Below, piece after piece: positions 6,057-7,293 of a stretch of DNA of 7,293 bases; position 1 is the stretch's first letter; every line of letters begins with the position of its first letter. The position numbers and the translations under genes are program-made. The notes under the pieces are model-generated. The model saw only the letters and a list, made by a program, of their open reading frames with translations, was not told where the DNA came from and ran no database searches. Origin of the DNA: an uncultured Treponema sp. (lineage in GTDB: Bacteria > Spirochaetota > Spirochaetia > Treponematales > Treponemataceae); the NCBI GenBank assembly GCA_905373565.1, contig CAJPTT010000113.1:1-7293 (forward strand). Direction: 5' to 3'.

Positions 6057-6099
6057 GAATCAACATACCACGATATGCTATGCCGTGGTATGTTGATTC
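6057..6099. terminator. Bidirectional terminator-like 16-bp perfect inverted repeat
   Basis: GAATCAACATACCACG (6057-6072) and its exact reverse complement (6084-6099) flank an 11-base loop. It lies between two convergent genes, 40 bases past the membrane-protein stop and about 90 bases past the ABC ATPase stop. On the plus strand GTTTTGTT follows a few bases after the stem; on the minus strand AAAAATCGGTTTTT follows. The T-runs are imperfect, but the position and stem strength favour a two-way transcription terminator. Confidence 0.7.
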
Positions 6100-6167
6100 G
6101 GATGTTTTGTTGGGGATTTCGCCCGTGATAAATCAACAGTCTACCTTCGCTAACAGAATAAGCCGAG

Positions 6168-6186
6168 AGGTTTGCTCTGTAAACCT
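6168..6186 (-). other. Small hairpin just after the ABC ATPase stop
   Basis: AGGTTT (6168-6173) and AAACCT (6181-6186) flank a 7-base loop, starting 5 bases past the ATPase stop codon in the direction of transcription. No T-run follows, so it more likely protects the mRNA end than terminates it; the stronger repeat at 6057-6099 would do that. Confidence 0.3.
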
Positions 6187-6191
6187 TCCGC

Positions 6192-7293
6192 CTACTGCTT
6201 TTGTACATCCTCACAGATATTTGCTTCCGTTTCAGTATCGAAGAAACGGGCTTTTTCCATATTCGGAACAAAGTTAAGTGATTCACCGATTCCCGCTTCG
6301 ACGGTATTGAACGTACGGGCGATAACCTGCTGGTTATTTGAAGCCAGATAGAGGTGTGTTTCCGCTCCGAGCGGCTCTTTGACGGTAATCTTAAGCCTCA
6401 TGCAGTTTTGGCTATTATCATTTCCGGCAATAAGTTGTAAGTCTTCCGGCCGAATACCGAAGAATACGTTTTTGCCGACATATTTTTTTAAGTGCGTTTG
6501 TTGGTCTTCGGTAGGTTGCAATACGAAGGTGCCTTCGTCAATAGCGATGCTGCCGTCTTTTTCTATCACTTTAACATTTAAGAAGTTCATGGGCGGTGAG
6601 CCGATAAAGCCTGCCACGAATTTATTTACCGGATGGTTATAAAGATAGAGCGGCGAGCCGATTTGCTGTACTTTTCCGTCTTTCATAACAACGATTTTGT
6701 CGCCCATGGTCATCGCTTCAACTTGATCGTGTGTAACGTAAATCATCGTGGCTTTTAAGCGGTTGTGCAAGTCGGAAATCTCGGCGCGCATCTGAACACG
6801 GAGCTTTGCATCGAGGTTGGAAAGCGGTTCGTCAAATAAGAATACTTTTGGGTTACGGACAATAGCGCGTCCTACTGCGACACGCTGGCGCTGACCGCCC
6901 GAAAGAGCTTTCGGCTTGCGGTCAAGCAGTTTTTCAATGTCGAGAATACGAGCGGCTTCGTGCACGCGGCGTTCGATTTCCTGTTTATCGACTTTTCGTA
7001 TCTTTAATCCGAATGCCATGTTGTCATAGACAGTCATGTGCGGATACAGCGCATAGTTTTGGAAAACCATTGCGATATTGCGATCTTTCGGCGGGACGTC
7101 ATTCATGCGCTCTCCGTCTATGTAGAGGTCGCCTTCGCTGATTTCTTCGAGTCCTGCTACCATGCGGAGTGTCGTCGATTTACCGCAGCCGGACGGTCCG
7201 ACGAATACAACAAATTCCTGATCTTCGATAACGATATTGGCATTTTCTACAGCACGGACATTTCCATCGTAAATTTTGCCGATACCTTTCAGT
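6192..7293 (-). CDS. UgpC/MsmX/MalK-type sugar ABC transporter ATPase (5' end outside window)
   Basis: The ATP-hydrolysing subunit of a CUT1-type carbohydrate importer, acting on the inner face of the membrane beside two permease subunits. 366 residues are visible; only a few N-terminal residues should be missing, since members are usually about 360-370 long. Numbering within the fragment: Walker A GPSGCGKS (32-39), Q-loop VFQNYALYPHMTV (76-88), signature LSGGQRQR (131-138), Walker B VFLFDEPLSNLDA (150-162), H-loop YVTHDQVEAM (185-194). Residues ~235-358 are the C-terminal TOBE/MOBE-type domain (FFGIRPEDLQLI at 277-288, VKEPLGAETHLYLAS at 304-318) found in MalK and UgpC. An internal ATG at 7163 is not the start because Walker A lies upstream of it in the same frame. 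The gene is last in its transcription unit and converges on the membrane pair. The substrate cannot be told from the ATPase; MsmX-like proteins often serve several importers. Confidence 0.95.
   Translation of the reverse strand, partial: LKGIGKIYDGNVRAVENANIVIEDQEFVVFVGPSGCGKSTTLRMVAGLEEISEGDLYIDGERMNDVPPKDRNIAMVFQNYALYPHMTVYDNMAFGLKIRKVDKQEIERRVHEAARILDIEKLLDRKPKALSGGQRQRVAVGRAIVRNPKVFLFDEPLSNLDAKLRVQMRAEISDLHNRLKATMIYVTHDQVEAMTMGDKIVVMKDGKVQQIGSPLYLYNHPVNKFVAGFIGSPPMNFLNVKVIEKDGSIAIDEGTFVLQPTEDQQTHLKKYVGKNVFFGIRPEDLQLIAGNDNSQNCMRLKITVKEPLGAETHLYLASNNQQVIARTFNTVEAGIGESLNFVPNMEKARFFDTETEANICEDVQKQ

Noticed and set aside
6057..6099. Inverted repeat as the end of an insertion sequence
   Set aside because: No transposase fragment or flanking target duplication is visible, and the two arms lie only 11 bases apart.
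6100..6191. Possible small gene between the inverted repeat and the ATPase stop
   Set aside because: The open frames here have no ribosome binding site or recognisable product and read across the ATPase end.
7161..7163. ATG 7163 as the start of the ABC ATPase
   Set aside because: The same frame continues upstream to the window edge and encodes the Walker A motif, which the protein needs.

Overview
The window looks like chromosome from a host-associated spirochaete, most likely a Treponema of moderate GC content. This is inferred from the kinds of genes and their arrangement: spirochaete-type lipoboxes, an OmpA-domain protein next to a LysM lytic transglycosylase, and a lone UgpC/MsmX-type sugar ABC ATPase. 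No marker gene fixes the species.

Layout. (1) The left edge holds the 3' end of a plus-strand SNF2-family helicase gene (to 722). (2) It converges on a compact minus-strand operon (4952 down to 812), transcribed in this order: a TPR-like lipoprotein, a MltD-like lytic transglycosylase with LysM domains, an OmpA-domain periplasmic protein, and a small TPR-like lipoprotein. The first junction is a 4-base TTGA stop/start overlap; the other two are 13-base gaps with ribosome binding sites. (3) Divergent from this operon, a plus-strand promoter with perfect consensus -35 and -10 hexamers drives two overlapping genes for small membrane proteins that I cannot assign to a known function (5056-5568 and 5537-6016). 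The first ends in a seven-histidine tail encoded by the same bases that encode the second protein's start. (4) A 16-bp perfect inverted repeat (6057-6099) separates this pair from a convergent minus-strand gene for a sugar-type ABC transporter ATPase, cut by the right edge.

How the genes may work together. The four-gene operon reads as a cell-wall module: an enzyme predicted to cut glycan strands and hold peptidoglycan through LysM domains, an OmpA-fold protein, and two lipid-anchored helical-repeat proteins that could scaffold them. The OmpA domain lacks the conserved aspartate that normally helps bind diaminopimelate. This is notable because treponemal peptidoglycan is reported to contain ornithine instead. 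The two-gene membrane unit is the least explained part. Both proteins are predicted to place small beta-rich domains in the cytoplasm.

I see no tRNA, rRNA, CRISPR array, insertion sequence or clear sign of recent horizontal transfer, and no gene-free stretch longer than about 175 bases.
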